Assembly (NCBI GenBank): GCA_008933995.1
Contig: WARS01000090.1
Coordinates: 691,501 to 755,500, forward strand
DNA: 64,000 bases
DNA from: Datnioides undecimradiatus
Taxonomy: Eukaryota; Chordata; Actinopteri; Lobotiformes; Datnioididae
Reading direction: 5' to 3'
The translations under genes and the position numbers were made by a program. Under the pieces are notes generated by a model. It searched no databases. It saw only the letters and a program-made list of their open reading frames with translations, and was not told where the DNA came from. Of the stretch, positions 22,925-35,427 are shown piece after piece (positions within the stretch are counted from its first letter, which is position 1; every line of letters begins with the position of its first letter).

Positions 22925-25900
22925 TTAGACTAAGCCAAGCTCTTTGCAAAGGAATGGATCGTTGATGGAGAGGTTGGTTATCATTATCGAACTTGCTTCT
23001 GCCCCTTTCCTTCGCACCATGTCAATTACATCCCGTGCTTTGTCCGCCCTGTTTTTGATTCTGGCTGCCTCCGCCTCACCATCATTTAAAACCCTGCAGC
23101 GCTGAAGTTCGTCCACCAGCTTGTCGAGGACGGGACCAGATGCTCGGTCAATGAAGCGCGTGCGAGTTCTCCATAGCTTGTCCTCTGCTAAGACATTGTT
23201 ACTCGTCCGGGGCTGATTTTCATCTGGAGAAGCTTGTGAAGATGAACCTGGAAAAAGCAATCAGATTCAACGATCAGTCGCCACATTTGGACAGAGAAGA
23301 TGGACACGGATGACTAGACTCGTGGTTAGTGGCATTAGATATGGTGTCTAAAAAAGTATTTTACTTGAATTTCATGAATTATAATATTAATGTAAATTTC
23401 AAGTGAGTTAGATTTTCCATCATATGTCAGCAGAACATTCAATTTCTGTTTTTCTGTTTCCTTTCTTTTTTTCTAGAGAAAGGTTAATTATTACATATGC
23501 AGCCACATGTTCATCAATAGGCTTGATCGAGATGTGCGAGGCATGCACAGAATTGATCACTGCCAAACGCTGCACAATGCACGTCGGATAGATTTTCATC
23601 CGACTTGAGCCTGACTTGCTGTAATTATGAACTGACAGTGATAATCCACAGGCGCTGCAGCTGCTCTCCACCAACTGCAAAACCCAGGGCATGATGGGAA
23701 ATACCTGGCTGTCACCTAATCAAAGAGCTGACTGGCTTTTAGTTCGGGTCTAAAACAAAACGTTTTGTAGGAATTCATAATTTCATCATGTAATTTAAAT
23801 AGTTTAGATTGCAATTTATTATTCCTATGTTGTGCATGAAGGTTTAATATGTTAAACATATATTGAGATATTATTATTATTAGTAGTAGTAGTAGTAGTG
23901 GTAACAATGGTGATATTGAAGTTTATTTATATAGCACTCAAAACAAGCAATTACAAACAAAACCACGCACACTTTTACATATATAATTATAATTGGGCTG
24001 TTTATCAACCAGAGAAGTTGAATTTACTCCATAAATTCATGATATGTAACTATTGTGCAGGGCCAGAGAACCTTGACTATTAAAGAATGACGGTTGTTTG
24101 AAGTCTGTCCATATCTTTGACTAAAATAAACTTGTGATTATTACCAGCATTGTTGCTTTTCCGTCCTCGCCTGGAGACTTTGTAGCTTTGTAGCTGTGGG
24201 AACGTTTTGACTGTTGATTGAGTCCTTGTTCTTGGTTTAAGGTCATATGATTTTTAAATGAAAGTGCCATGGTCTGCAGATCAGGGTGCATTATAAAGAA
24301 CAGGTTTAAACACATCTGTGACTTCCTGCAGCTTGTTTTCTCTGAAAGCTGCTGAAAACTGTCCGACTTGACTTTCCAGGCAAGGTGCAGGTCATCCCAA
24401 AAGAACCTAACTTCTATCTCTATCTCAAACTATGTCTAAATCTCTCAGTCAGCGTCATGAGGTAGTCACCTGGAATGGTTTTCCATTAACAGCTGAGCCT
24501 TGTCAAGAGTTAATTTGTCGAATTTCTTGCCTTTTTAATGTGTTTGAGACCATCAGTTGTGTTGTGCTGAAGTAGGGTTGGTACACAGTTAACAGCCCTA
24601 TTTGACAACCGTTACAATCCACATTATGGCAAAAATCACTCAACTAAGTAAGGAGAAACAACAGTCCATCATTACTTTAAGACATGAAGGTCAGTCAGTC
24701 CGGAAGGTTTCAAGAACCTTGAATGTATCCTAAAGGGCAGTTGCAAAAACCATCAAACTGGCTCTCATGAGGACCGCCCCAGGAAAGGAAGACCAAGTGT
24801 TACCTCTGCTACACAGGATAAGTTCATCAGCGTTACCAGCCCCAGAAACCACAGCACCTCAGATTAGAGCCCACATAAATGCTTCACAGAGTTCAAGTAG
24901 CAGAACCATCTCAACATCAACTGTTCAGAGGAGACTTCATGAATCAGGCCTTCATGGTCGAATAGCAACAAAGAAACCACTACTGAGGAACAACAACAAG
25001 AAAAAGAGACTTGTTTGGGCCAAGAAACACAAGGAATGGACATTAGACCTGCGGAAATCAGTACTTTTTGTCTGATGAGTCCAAATTTGAGATTTTTGGT
25101 TGCACCTGTCATGTCTTTGTGAGACGCACAAAAGGTGAGCGGATGGTTTCTACATGTGTGGTTCCCACAGTGAAGCATGGAGGAGGAGGTGTGATGGTGT
25201 GGGGTGCTTTGCTGGTGACACTGTTGGTGATTTATTCAAAATTCAAGGCACACTTGACCAGCATGGCTACCACAGCATTCTGCAGTGACGGGCCATCCCA
25301 TCTGGTCTGGGCTTAGTTGGACCATCATTTGTTTTTCAACAGGACAATGACCCCAAACACACCTCCAGGGTATGTAAGGGCTATTTGACCAAGAAGGAGA
25401 GTGATGGAGTGCTGCATCAGATAACCTGGCCTCCACAATCACCTGACCTAAACCCAATTGAGATGGTTTGGGATGAGTTGGACCGCAGAGTGAAGGCAAC
25501 ACAGCCAACAAGTGCTCAGCACCTCTGGGAACTCCTTCAAGACTGTTGGAAAACCATTCCAGGTGACTACCTCATGAAGCTGACTGAGAGAATGCCAAGA
25601 ATGTGCAAAGCTGTTATCAAAGCAAAGGGTGACTACTTCAAAGAATCCAAAATATAAAACATATCCTGGTTGCTTTAACACTTTTTTGTTTCCTACATAA
25701 TTCCATATGTGTTCCTTCATACGTGTTAACTTCCAAACAGAACAAACTTGTCCAATTGGACTTTGGCTATTTTCATTTATTATTTATTCAGTTTCATGGT
25801 CAGAGATGTTTTTTCTTCTTGGAGGCATCACACTTCACTGTCGTAAACACGTCATTTCTGTCCGTCTCTCTCTAGCTAGCTCCAGCTGTTGGTCAGTTCA

Positions 25901-27517
25901 CTGTCTTCAGATAAACACTGATGATGCATTGTTTTCAAGTAAACAACCTGACAGTATTATGAGTATTTCATCGTGGGTCACCTCCAACTGCTCCAACACG
26001 AACATGCTGATGACATGCTGATGCTAAAGTGACAGTGACCCATGGTTATGCCTAAATTAGTCTAAAGGATGGTGCTTTTGACATTACAGCATGTATAAAA
26101 AGCCTGATTGTGGCTGTAACTATAACTTACCGCCATACCACCCTGAACATGCCCGATTTTGGAAGCTAAGCAGCATTGGGCCTGGTTAGAACTTGGATGG
26201 GAGACTGTCTGGGAATACCAGGTGCTGTAAGCTTTTGCACTTGTTTGCACACACAGCAGAGGGCGCTGCTATCCCTTCCCCCTGAACACAGCTTTGGACA
26301 ACATCCTGGGTGTTTTCATGTGAACTTATTCTACTTCTTACAAAGGAACGATACCTTGTCATTTCCATTCTGTGATGGTTTGGGGCGGCTTGTAATTCAT
26401 GTATTTTCAAATCATCACCTTTTCACAGTGTAACAAACCCACCGCTGCAGACCAAGTGATGCTGTATCTACCTGGCAGATAAAGGCAATGCTCCCAAACG
26501 TGTGTCCGGTCTGGATCTTGCACCATCAGCGTCACCTCCTCTGTGCTCGTCATCAGGATGATCTCGAACGATGCGTGGTAATTTGGCCCGTAGTTTTCAA
26601 AAAACTGCATGCTCTGGAATGAAATGCAAACATTTTGTTTTGCTGATTTCAGTCTTGTTTCTCACAGCAGGAGTTGTGTCTGACAGGCTGCTCGTACTCA
26701 CTGTAGGCTGGATTTTATAGTCTGGGTCACTGTGGAGGCTGTAGTGTTGGCTTTTGTGAAGGCGACAGTAGGACGGGGCCGGGATGTACTCGCACTTTTC
26801 ATGATGCGATTTCACCTTTGGCAATATCAGGCAATATCAGGCAATACATAATTCAAAAAACAGAGAGCCCTATTTATTGACGAGCAGTGAGCGTGTGATA
26901 CAGGCCTTTACCTCCTGCAAGGGTACATTGCTTGGCAGCAGAATCACGCTGAGGATGAGGTTCCCCCTTCTGTATGCAGGTCGCAGGAACAGCAGGACTT
27001 GGCCACTTACTGGTTTCGTCATGAAATTCACAAACCTCTTGATAAGATCCCACACAATGCCAAAGGCAGAGAGGTGAGGGGTGTCCACCACCACGTGGGT
27101 CTGAGTGACCCTCAGTGGTTCAATGATGCTCATGCCATCGTCGGTGATGTGGACAACGGAAAGGCTCTCGGAGACCACTGCTGTGAGTATGCAAAATTAG
27201 TTTCATTCATGTTATTTCCATGTCAAAGTAAAACTGCAGACTCAAGGTGAACACATATTTTTAGTTTAACGTTGGGGTGACACTGCGCAGCAGAGTTCTT
27301 ACCGGGTTCGGGTTCACAGTGTGGGAGGTGCAGCTCACAGATGGATCCCGGAGAACACTCGATGCTAAACAGTGGCCCTCCAGGGACCTTGGAAGCCGGC
27401 TGAAGGAGCGTTTCATCCCAGATCAAAGTCTTGTATGTGACCTCCCCCTCTTGAGTCACGTGAAACACCAGCCCGGTCAAAGAACACTGGAACTCACCTG
27501 AGCCGGGGAAAGTGAAC
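22925..27517 (-). CDS. FIIND (ZU5-UPA) and CARD exons of an NLRP1/CARD8-like gene
   Basis: On the minus strand, exons 27517-27303, 27180-26912, 26815-26702, 26613-26472 and 23247-22925 join in compatible phases (2-1, 1-0, 0-0, 0-1, 1-stop). The first three encode a ZU5 part ([20 protein letters not shown]...) and the start of a UPA part with [13 protein letters not shown] and [13 protein letters not shown]. The fourth completes UPA ([14 protein letters not shown]). The last exon encodes a C-terminal CARD (about 100 residues, [16 protein letters not shown]) ending at TAA. FIIND modules self-cleave and hold back a C-terminal UPA-CARD that recruits caspase-1 in inflammasomes. Here the cleavage region reads His-Leu-Ser. 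The first exon needs an upstream phase-2 exon that I could not find. The gene may continue the NLR at 28855-34257 or be a separate CARD8-like gene. Confidence 0.75.
24590..25700 (+). mobile_element. Dead Tc1/mariner transposon in the last FIIND-CARD intron
   Basis: The coding region starts at an ATG at 24626 ([20 protein letters not shown]) and would end at TAA 25655-25657, the usual Tc1 size of about 340 codons. It is broken by a stop near 24730 and several frameshifts. Catalytic-core landmarks survive in separate frames: [10 protein letters not shown] (first Asp), [10 protein letters not shown] (second Asp) and [14 protein letters not shown] (Glu). Together these indicate a DD34E-type Tc1 enzyme. 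Terminal inverted repeats are too decayed to place exactly. It is inserted on the opposite strand to the host gene. Confidence 0.85.
26125..26234 (+). rRNA. 5S rRNA-like copy with an internal deletion
   Basis: The sequence follows vertebrate 5S rRNA from ACGGCC-like CCGCCATACCACCCTGAACA through GGAAGCTAAGCAG, GGGCCTGGTTAG, CTTGGATGGGAGAC and TGGGAATACCAGGTGCTGTA, ending in GCTTTT, a pol III stop. About ten bases of the helix II-III loop (between GCCCGAT and GGAAGC) are missing, so it is probably a pseudogene. The internal promoter box region (AAGCTAAGCAG...TGGATGGGAGAC) is retained, so transcription is possible. It could also be the head of a 5S-derived SINE. It sits in the intron between the UPA and CARD exons, antisense to that gene. 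Confidence 0.8.
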
Positions 27518-28854
27518 CTGTGGGTTTTAAGGAAAGCACCAAATTATTACAACTTGGGTATTAAATAAGTTTTCATTCCCATCAATTATAAATATAGATA
27601 ACTTGCACGTATTAAAACGTTCCTTTAGATGTAGTTGGATGGCGCAATATGAGCCCTTTATTTACATCATCCAAAATACGAAAAGAGGCTCTATGAAACC
27701 ATACAGTCTCAAGCTGTGTCCTAAAATACATCTTTTATATTTTATCTTCAAAATATATTCATTTTGTACTTTAAACTTTAATTCAAAGGTTAATTTGAGT
27801 CCATTTGAATTAAGATATATGTTCCAAGTAAATATTGATTTGTGTGATTCATTCAGATTAATGGCAAAGCATATGATCAATTTATCTTTTCTGATCATTT
27901 GACAGCTCCAGTGTTTCATTTTTCATAAACTAAAAGGCAAATAGAAAAATATGAATGTATACTTTATACTGTATGCAGTTAGTAAATACTTGAGTATGAA
28001 TTTAGTGCACACCCTGCGTTTTCATAAAGCCTAGCAGGACTTAATCTTGTGTCTACTACATTGTCAAGGTTACACTCCTATTAAATCACAGTGGTTTGGA
28101 CCAATCAGTGTCCAGTTAAGAACTACTTGCAGTTATGGTTAGGCATGACGACGCTGAGAGGCGACCGTCTCCCCACAATGGCGACCTTTTCCCATTGGCT
28201 TTTAGCCTTGACAGGAGCCTGTACAGGTTCTGTGTAACAAACCATCTGGCTTGTCGGGTTAAAAGCACACAATCATTCAACTGAAATAGTTGTTGTTGAT
28301 GGTTTGTTTGTGTCTCTTAATCTTTTTTGGCTACTTCCTGCCTTTTGTAAGGAACGTCTTCCTCTTGCTACCCGTGTTGTCAATTGGTTGGTTGGCTTCA
28401 CCTGTGTCCTGTGTTGCCTTGCCTACCCTCCCTTGCGCGCAAATGTTGTGCAACTTCATCTGTTCCATGTCAGATCATCCTCATTCATCATCCTTTTTTT
28501 TGCATTTATGGTTTTCGCCGGCTTTGGCCTTGGATTTACAGACTGAACTTGTATTCTTCTTACTCCATTTTGCATTTGTTTGCATGTTGGACTGCTTCAC
28601 GGGTTTTGACCCTGCCTTCCTCAACCAACTATAGGTCTAACCCTATTTATATAAGTCTAACCCATAGCAAGGGTAGCTGCCTGGTAAGCATCAAACCAAT
28701 GCTTTGCTATCTAATGATATATCTCACCTGTATGAAACACCTATTTTTTCTGTCACCACCTCTGGAGTAAAGCTTGACCGAGCCTAAAATCCAGAAAGGC
28801 AAACATGAAATTAGCTCTTCCAGTGGTGATACTCGTGGTGCTACGAGACGGCAA
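27518..28854. other. Gap between the B30.2 and FIIND exons
   Basis: This is 1.3 kb with no exon I can support. About 28290-28640 is a T/C-rich block that looks like the LTR-like fish repeats elsewhere in the window. If the NLR and the FIIND-CARD exons belong to one gene, an additional exon with a phase-2 end must lie here. Confidence 0.4.
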
Positions 28855-31800
28855 CTACAGAGAGAAAATACCCACCCCATCCATTCTCAGCTTCACTGCA
28901 TTGCACAGGGTCAGAGATCCACCGGTAACATTGAACACTGGATGGAGAGGCTCGGTGAAAGTGGTGTGGAAAGTACAGAGGAGAGTTCTGGTGTTTCCAG
29001 AAACTGAATAGAAAGACAGGATGCCAGCTGTCCAGTCCAGATACAATCCCATTCTCCTTGGTCTGGCCTGAAATGCTTTGACGTCAATGATGGGGACACG
29101 GATGAAAGTCTCCCTACGATTGTGATAGAAAGAATAACCGTCCCACGTCGTCGTACTGTAACACCAGGCCTTGTCGCTCAAACTCATCCCCGTGTCCAAC
29201 CATCCTTTCCTGCTTATGCTCTTATAAGCCACACCAACATTCGCAAATGCTTTCCACTCCACCTCCCAGTAGCAGCGTCCAGTCAGACCCTCTCTACACA
29301 GCACCTGCATGTCCGTATCAAATCTGTCCGGGTGATCGGGATATGGCTGCTTCTCCTCAGTGTAGTTCACTGTCCTGTTGTCCTCAGAGAGCACAAGGTG
29401 TTCATTCGCCGTGTTGGGGTCTAGCGTGAGATCACAGGCATCTGTTGGGGGAAACTGCACCATTAAAGTTTGCTCATTTAACTCAACAGAGTAGAAATGT
29501 GCATGAACAAACCCTGAGGTAGCTCACACTTGTTCAGAAGCTGTGGGTTTACCCAGTGCTCTTCGTTATGGTCCACACTGAGGCACAGAAACACACAGTC
29601 ATTAAACACAAGGCTCAGATTTCATTTTCTCATAAAAGCAAATGTGCATCCTTGCTTGTCCTTGTTTTTAATAAATTAAGAAGTAGATCAGTAGAGCACA
29701 ACCGATTAAAGGATTAAGACCAATACTGAAAAGTCAGAGAGTACTTATTCAGTGGCAGATACAATGAATTTTAAAGGTATGAAAATACACCATTTTGCAA
29801 AGATATGACTATGCAACAGTACACAGAGGGCTGCTTTCTGAGAAAAATAACTTTTTTAAAGAATATATTTAAGTTAAATAACTTTTCTGTATTATACATC
29901 TTTAACGTAGCAGTCAACAGCCTTGTCTATCAGGCATTTGTATGAAATTCTGTCATAACAAGGCCGAAAATGCATTTTGTGAAATCCTGGTGTTCTTTAT
30001 AGATGGTGTTTATAAGACCGTGAGATTACAGTGACCTTGCACCACCAAATTCTAGAAGATGTTTGTGCAAAATTCAGGAGAATTCAGGCGACCAAAAACA
30101 TTGTTTTGTAAGGATGTAGTGCAGGCATGGGCAAACTACGGCCCCCGGGCCACATACGGCCCTTTGGGCTTTTTAATCTGGCCTGCCATATATTTGTATA
30201 GAATTGTCCAAATCATAGTTGAGACTACATTCATTTAGCCTTTTCCCTGCAATACCCGGCATTTCAGTTGACTCCACCAGGTGGCGCATTGACACATTGA
30301 CTTGACTTTGCTGGAGTCCTGGCTATTCTCTCTACTTTTACTTGCTTTGAACCCATCTGCAACGATGAGCGGACCAAAGAAAAGAAAAGTCAGTGAGTGG
30401 ACAACTAAATATTTTTTCGCCAAAGTTGGCAGAGGTTGGCAGCCGATTTACAGGCTCAGCAAAACATTTTCTCCAACAAACTACCATCCAAGAGTCAAGC
30501 ACGAAGGCAAGTTATTTGCTGGCATTCAAATTAGCAAAGACCAGCTAGCCTTTCTCTGAATGGGAGTTTTTGAAAGAGTGCATGGTAGAGACAGCAGGTA
30601 TCTTGTGTCATGAGAGCAAGAACAAATATTAAAAAATTAAGTCATCACACAGGACAGTGACTCGCTGTGTGCGAGGAAGACTTAGCTAGCAAGCTACATG
30701 TAATATATATTAGTTCACACAATGATGCTGGCCTGGTCCGTCTGTCAAATTTTAAAACTCAATGTGGCCCCTGAGCCAAAACGTTTGCCCATCCCTGATG
30801 TAGTAGGACTTCCAAAATCTAATCAGTTCATAAGTGAGTCTGAGATGATGTTTGTAAAGTGAAGAAAGTCCTTCAAGGTGTTCCTGTGTTCATAAGTGAG
30901 ACGAATGAACAAGCAACACAAAAACCATAGATATTACTAAATGTGGAAGCTCTATGGGATACCAACTTCAGTTTTTCCATTCTACAGTCTGGGTCCTGCA
31001 GTCTTTCAGAGAGCAGCTTCACTCCTGACTCCCCTGGGTGATTGTAGCTAAGATCTAGCTCTCTCAGATGGGAAGGGTTGGACCTTAGAGCTGAGACCAG
31101 AGAGGCACAGCCTTCCTCTGTGATCCCGCAACAGGAAAGCCTGCAGAGAAAAGTGACTCTTACTAAAACAAAGGACCACAACTTCCTGTATTGCCACCTG
31201 TACCTGTTACCGGACATGTTGCATATCTAATCAGCTTTATCAGGAGAGTAGGGCGTGTTTACCTCAGTATCTCAAGATGACATTTTGAACTCCCCAGTCC
31301 AACAGAAAGCAGCTGCACTCCTAAATCCTGTAGGTCGTTGCGACTGAGGTCGAGCTCTCTCAGCTGGGAGTTTGAGCAGAGAACTGAAGCAAACACCTGA
31401 CAACATTTACTTTTCAGGTGACAGCCAGCCATGCTGTGATCAAGGCAGAAAGACAAGAGTTGAACATCATGTCAACAAGAGGACAATTATATGATCCTAT
31501 AGCCATAAACATTTACCTGAACTTCACGAGTTTCCCAACTGGACCGATCAAGGCAGCAGGAATAACAGTCAGGAGGCTTAACTCATCACTGACATCTTCA
31601 TATGCTTCTGTCTTCTTCATCTCTTTGGAGAAATATCCACTGTAATCCTGTGGATAACTGTATACGCAGTCCTTGAAGTCCAGCACTCTCAGGGATGATT
31701 GTTTGGATTGAAGGATCCATGCCAGTGTGTGACAATGCTTGTAATCCAGAGCAAACCCAGACAATCTATACAAAACATCACATAACATTAATAAATAATT

Positions 31801-34257
31801 GGCAGTGTAAGTCTACCCATCTGCATTTACTGCAATTCAATTCTTAAAAAGACAGTAGTTGGTATAGTTAAGTGTATAACATATTTAACATAGTTAAACT
31901 ATAACAAGCATAGTTTTCACAAATGTAAAAGGTCTAAAGAAGTAGTCTAAGTTTGGACCTTAATCTGACCTCAATGTCTCCAGTTTACAGCCAGGACTAC
32001 CCAGTACAGCGATGAGACTGCCATCCAAAGGACCGCTGGAGTTGGAAAAACACACCAGGCACAGTTCTCGCAGGCATGAGTCTGATGACTCCAGAGTAGT
32101 GAGTAGTATAATTAGTTGTTGGTCTCTCAAATGCTGACTCTTGAGTCTGCAGGATCAGAGGAGAAGCAACAAACTGGGTTTTCATGGCGGCCGAGCTGTT
32201 ACAATATGTGCCATATACTGTAACAACACTGTCTCATGATAGTCAAAGTGGTGGTGCAAAAAGGAAAATAATAATTCCATTGATCTGAGACCAAGTGAAA
32301 CCAATGATTAAAAAATTACAGATTTCTAGATTTTAGGTAATGTAAGGCCTCAAATCAGCAACATGTACAATGCCCATGCTGTCATTTCTTGACATTTTAA
32401 CACAGAAATGTAACATATTGTAAGTTTAAATCAGAATTCCTTTGGTACTCACACAGCTCTTTTGCTGTTCTTTAGGTGCAGGAAAAGTTTCTCAATCCCC
32501 CAGAACGGTGAAATGCATTTTGTCAGGTCAAGCTCATCGATAACTTCCCCAGATATCTGCAGCATTGTGGACAGCACATAGCAGTCAATGGTTGAGAGTC
32601 TTACCCCTGAATATAGATACATTTTGACGTCATCCTGAAATCTCTCTTCTTTCAGCTCAAACTTGCAAAGGAAAAGATTCATGCATCTCTCTGGCGGGAT
32701 GTTTCCTGCGTGAAATCTTTTTAGGTATGTCTTCATCTCCTCAACAGTGTCTGAGCTGCTCTTTGTCTGTGGTAGCAGACCTTGCAGCATCTTCTGATTG
32801 GACTCCAGTGAGAATCCAAGGAAGAAGCACAGGAACAGGTCCAGCTGACCCTTCTCGCTCTGCAAAGCTTTATCCACAACTCTCCTCTGCAACTCAAGAA
32901 AGTCCAGATCTGTAGCGTCAACATCCAGGAAGGACTTCAAAGTGCTGATGTTCTTGGTCACACAGCTGTGGAACACATAAAGAGCAGCAAGAAACTCTTG
33001 AAAGCTTAAATGCACAAAGCTGAACATCTTTTTCTGGTAGAAGCCATGTTCTTGCTTCAGGATTTCTGAGCAGAATCCACAAAACATTGATGCTTTGTCA
33101 ACGTCAATACCGCATTCTCGGAGGTCCTCTTCATAGAAAACGATGTTTCCTTTCTGCAGCTGTTCAAACGCCAACTTGGACAGATTTAGAAGCGTGATGG
33201 CATTCTCTGATTTTGATGTCTTCTTCTGAGCCTCCTTATTAAAACCTTTCGACCCGTATTTCTGCACCGTTCTTTCTGTTTGAATCAGCAAATAATAAAT
33301 GTACAACTCTGTCATTGTCGTGATCCTTCGACACCTTTCGTCACTCCAACCTTTCTTGAACACTTCAGTTATGATCCAGCAAAAGATTGGGATGTGGCCC
33401 ATGAAATAGAAGCTAATCATGTTTCTGAGACAGGAAAGGATTTCTTTGGCCTGACTAGCACTGCTGAATCTCTTTATGAAGTATTCATCCCTCTGTTGGT
33501 TGGTGAACCCTTGCACCTCTGTCATCTGGTCAATGTATTTAGAAGGAATCTGACTTGCTGCTGCAGGTCGTGAAGTCACCCAGAGCAGCGCGTTGGGCAG
33601 TAGGTTCCCCTTGATTAGGTTTGTCAGCAGCACATCCACTGTCGCTGGCTGATCCACTCTGCTCACCCTCACGCCCCCTTCAAAGTCAAGTGTAAATCGA
33701 CTTTCATCCAAGCCATCAAAGATCAACAGCACTTGGTTACTGGAAAGTTGCTGCGTGCCTTCTAGTGGTTTCAGTTCAGGGTAGAAGTGGAGAAGAAGCT
33801 GCAGGAGACTATGCTTGCCCTCTTTAACCAAGTTCAGCTCTCTAAAAGGAAGCATGAAGATGAAATCAATGTGCTGGTTGGATTTTCCCTCTGCCCACTT
33901 GAGAGCGAAATTTTGGACAGCAACTGTCTTCCCAATTCCCGCAATCCCATTTGTCATTACTCTTCGGATGGTCCTGTCTGTTGCAGACTGATGTTGAGGA
34001 ATGTTTCTTACTGGTTTGAAGATATTCAGGCAGTCAATCTGTTCATAGATCCCTGCTGAATACATGGACTGCTTATCTGGGAGTTTAAACTGATTGAGAA
34101 TCTCATGTTGCTTGCAGCCAGATTCATCGGTCTGTTTCGTGACGTAGAGTCTTGTGTACACATTCTCGAGTCGAGACTGACTGGTGGACGTCCCCTCGTA
34201 TATGCATGTAAACTTCTCCCTCAGGTGGGCTTTAAGCTTCTGCTTAACACTCTCCAT
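28855..34257 (-). CDS. NLR-family receptor: FISNA-NACHT-LRR-B30.2 (1070 aa model)
   Basis: Minus-strand exons 34367-32453 (ATG at 34257), 32146-31970, 31765-31517, 31433-31263, 31140-30967, 29577-29528 and 29441-28855 join without a phase error into 1070 residues. FISNA is residues about 1-70. NACHT follows with Walker A GIAGIGKT (104-111) and Walker B LLIFDGLDE (177-185). Winged-helix and helical parts continue to about residue 600. Four LRR exons of 57-83 codons follow, then a VDHNEEHW linker and a PRY-SPRY (B30.2) domain from YACDLTLDPNTA. No PYD or CARD precedes FISNA: the first in-frame ATG after the acceptor is MESVKQKLK. LRR exon 2 is unusually long (83 codons). One donor is weak (AA|GTTGGT). 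A donor-like site just before the B30.2 stop (after 28872) would allow extension into further exons. Role inferred: cytosolic pathogen/danger sensor. Confidence 0.85.
30122..30797. mobile_element. Non-autonomous hAT (Charlie-like) element with target-site duplication
   Basis: The left end CAGGCATGGGCAAAC and the right end GTTTGCCCATCCCTG are 15-base terminal inverted repeats differing at one base. They are flanked by 8-base copies ATGTAGTG (30114-30121) and ATGTAGTA (30798-30805), the hAT hallmark. Inside, MSGPKKRKVSEWTTKYFF (from 30365) is the start of a GTF2IRD2/ZBED-type hAT transposase; the rest of the enzyme is missing. The element lies in the NLR intron between the last LRR exon and the linker exon. 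Confidence 0.9.
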
Positions 34258-35427
34258 GTCTGCAGGCTCCTCACCACAGGCCTCTCTGCCCCCAATCAGC
34301 TCTCCTCTCTCTTTCCCTGGTGTCCCTCTGATGTGGGTCTTGACTGCTGAAATGTAAATATCAAAACCTGAAAGAAAGGGGAAAATAATATAAAATGCAC
34401 ACACACACAAAGCTTCACAGGAAGGACTTTTACTTTTGTGTAGGAGCACTGTATGAGAGTGGGGAGCTGAGTGCCTAATCAGTAATCAGGCATTTTTAAT
34501 ACATAAAATGCTAAATTTGCCTTTCATGTGCGCAGTGTGCCTTTGGTCTTACAGCCAATTGAGTGTTATTTAACAAAGAAGCAGCTACAACCACATGATT
34601 ATTGAAAACTTAAAAGGTATGGCTCGTGATTTGGAAACTTTATAAAACTGGTGGCACATTTTAATATTATTCTTTTGTTAATAAAGTTTAAAATGAAACA
34701 AAAAAACATGCTTAAGTCTCAAATAGTGGGTCTGAAACTTGCACATGCCCCTGGACCAGAGCATCTTTGATGTGACTTTTTTTTTTTTAAAGTCAATTAT
34801 ACAATGACAAAGAGATGCAAAACTACCACAAAGAGACAGAAAATGAAATGGAGAGATAACACTTCCACAGAGAGACACAAAGCTACAACAGGGAGTCACA
34901 CAATTAACACAACATTAAACTACCACTAAACCAATGCAAAATGACAAACTACCGAGAAGAGGTGCAAAACGACCACAGAGAGTCACTGCTTCTCATTCAG
35001 TTTGGCTGAATGTGAGATTTGGCGTATTGTAATATCATAACATGGCGTGAGTGCTGTCTTTTCCTGGTTTTGAAGGCATCTGAGTTTACCAGACTCTTCC
35101 GGTTCTTATAATTTGCCTTTACCCACTTGGTCATTATATTTACATTACTGATAAAATACTTTATGAGAACACCTGCAACATTGTCGCTATATTAATATCC
35201 TGATATTTGCTTATTTGCTCAGTGTGGTCCAGTCTTGCTCTACAGATCTATGAACAAAACAAATCATATGCAACACGTTATACTATCGGAATTATGTCGC
35301 ATTATTGGCGAACTGTGCTTGAAATAAGCAGATTGTTCATTCTTTTTCTTTTATACTTTTACTTTCAAAAGTTGGGTCGTTTCAGTCTGCAGCTGTTTTC
35401 ATGCTCCCGCAGGGACGGTGATCTTAC

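Noticed and set aside
24767..25657. Three open frames as separate small genes
   Set aside because: They are consecutive pieces of one frameshifted Tc1/mariner transposase.
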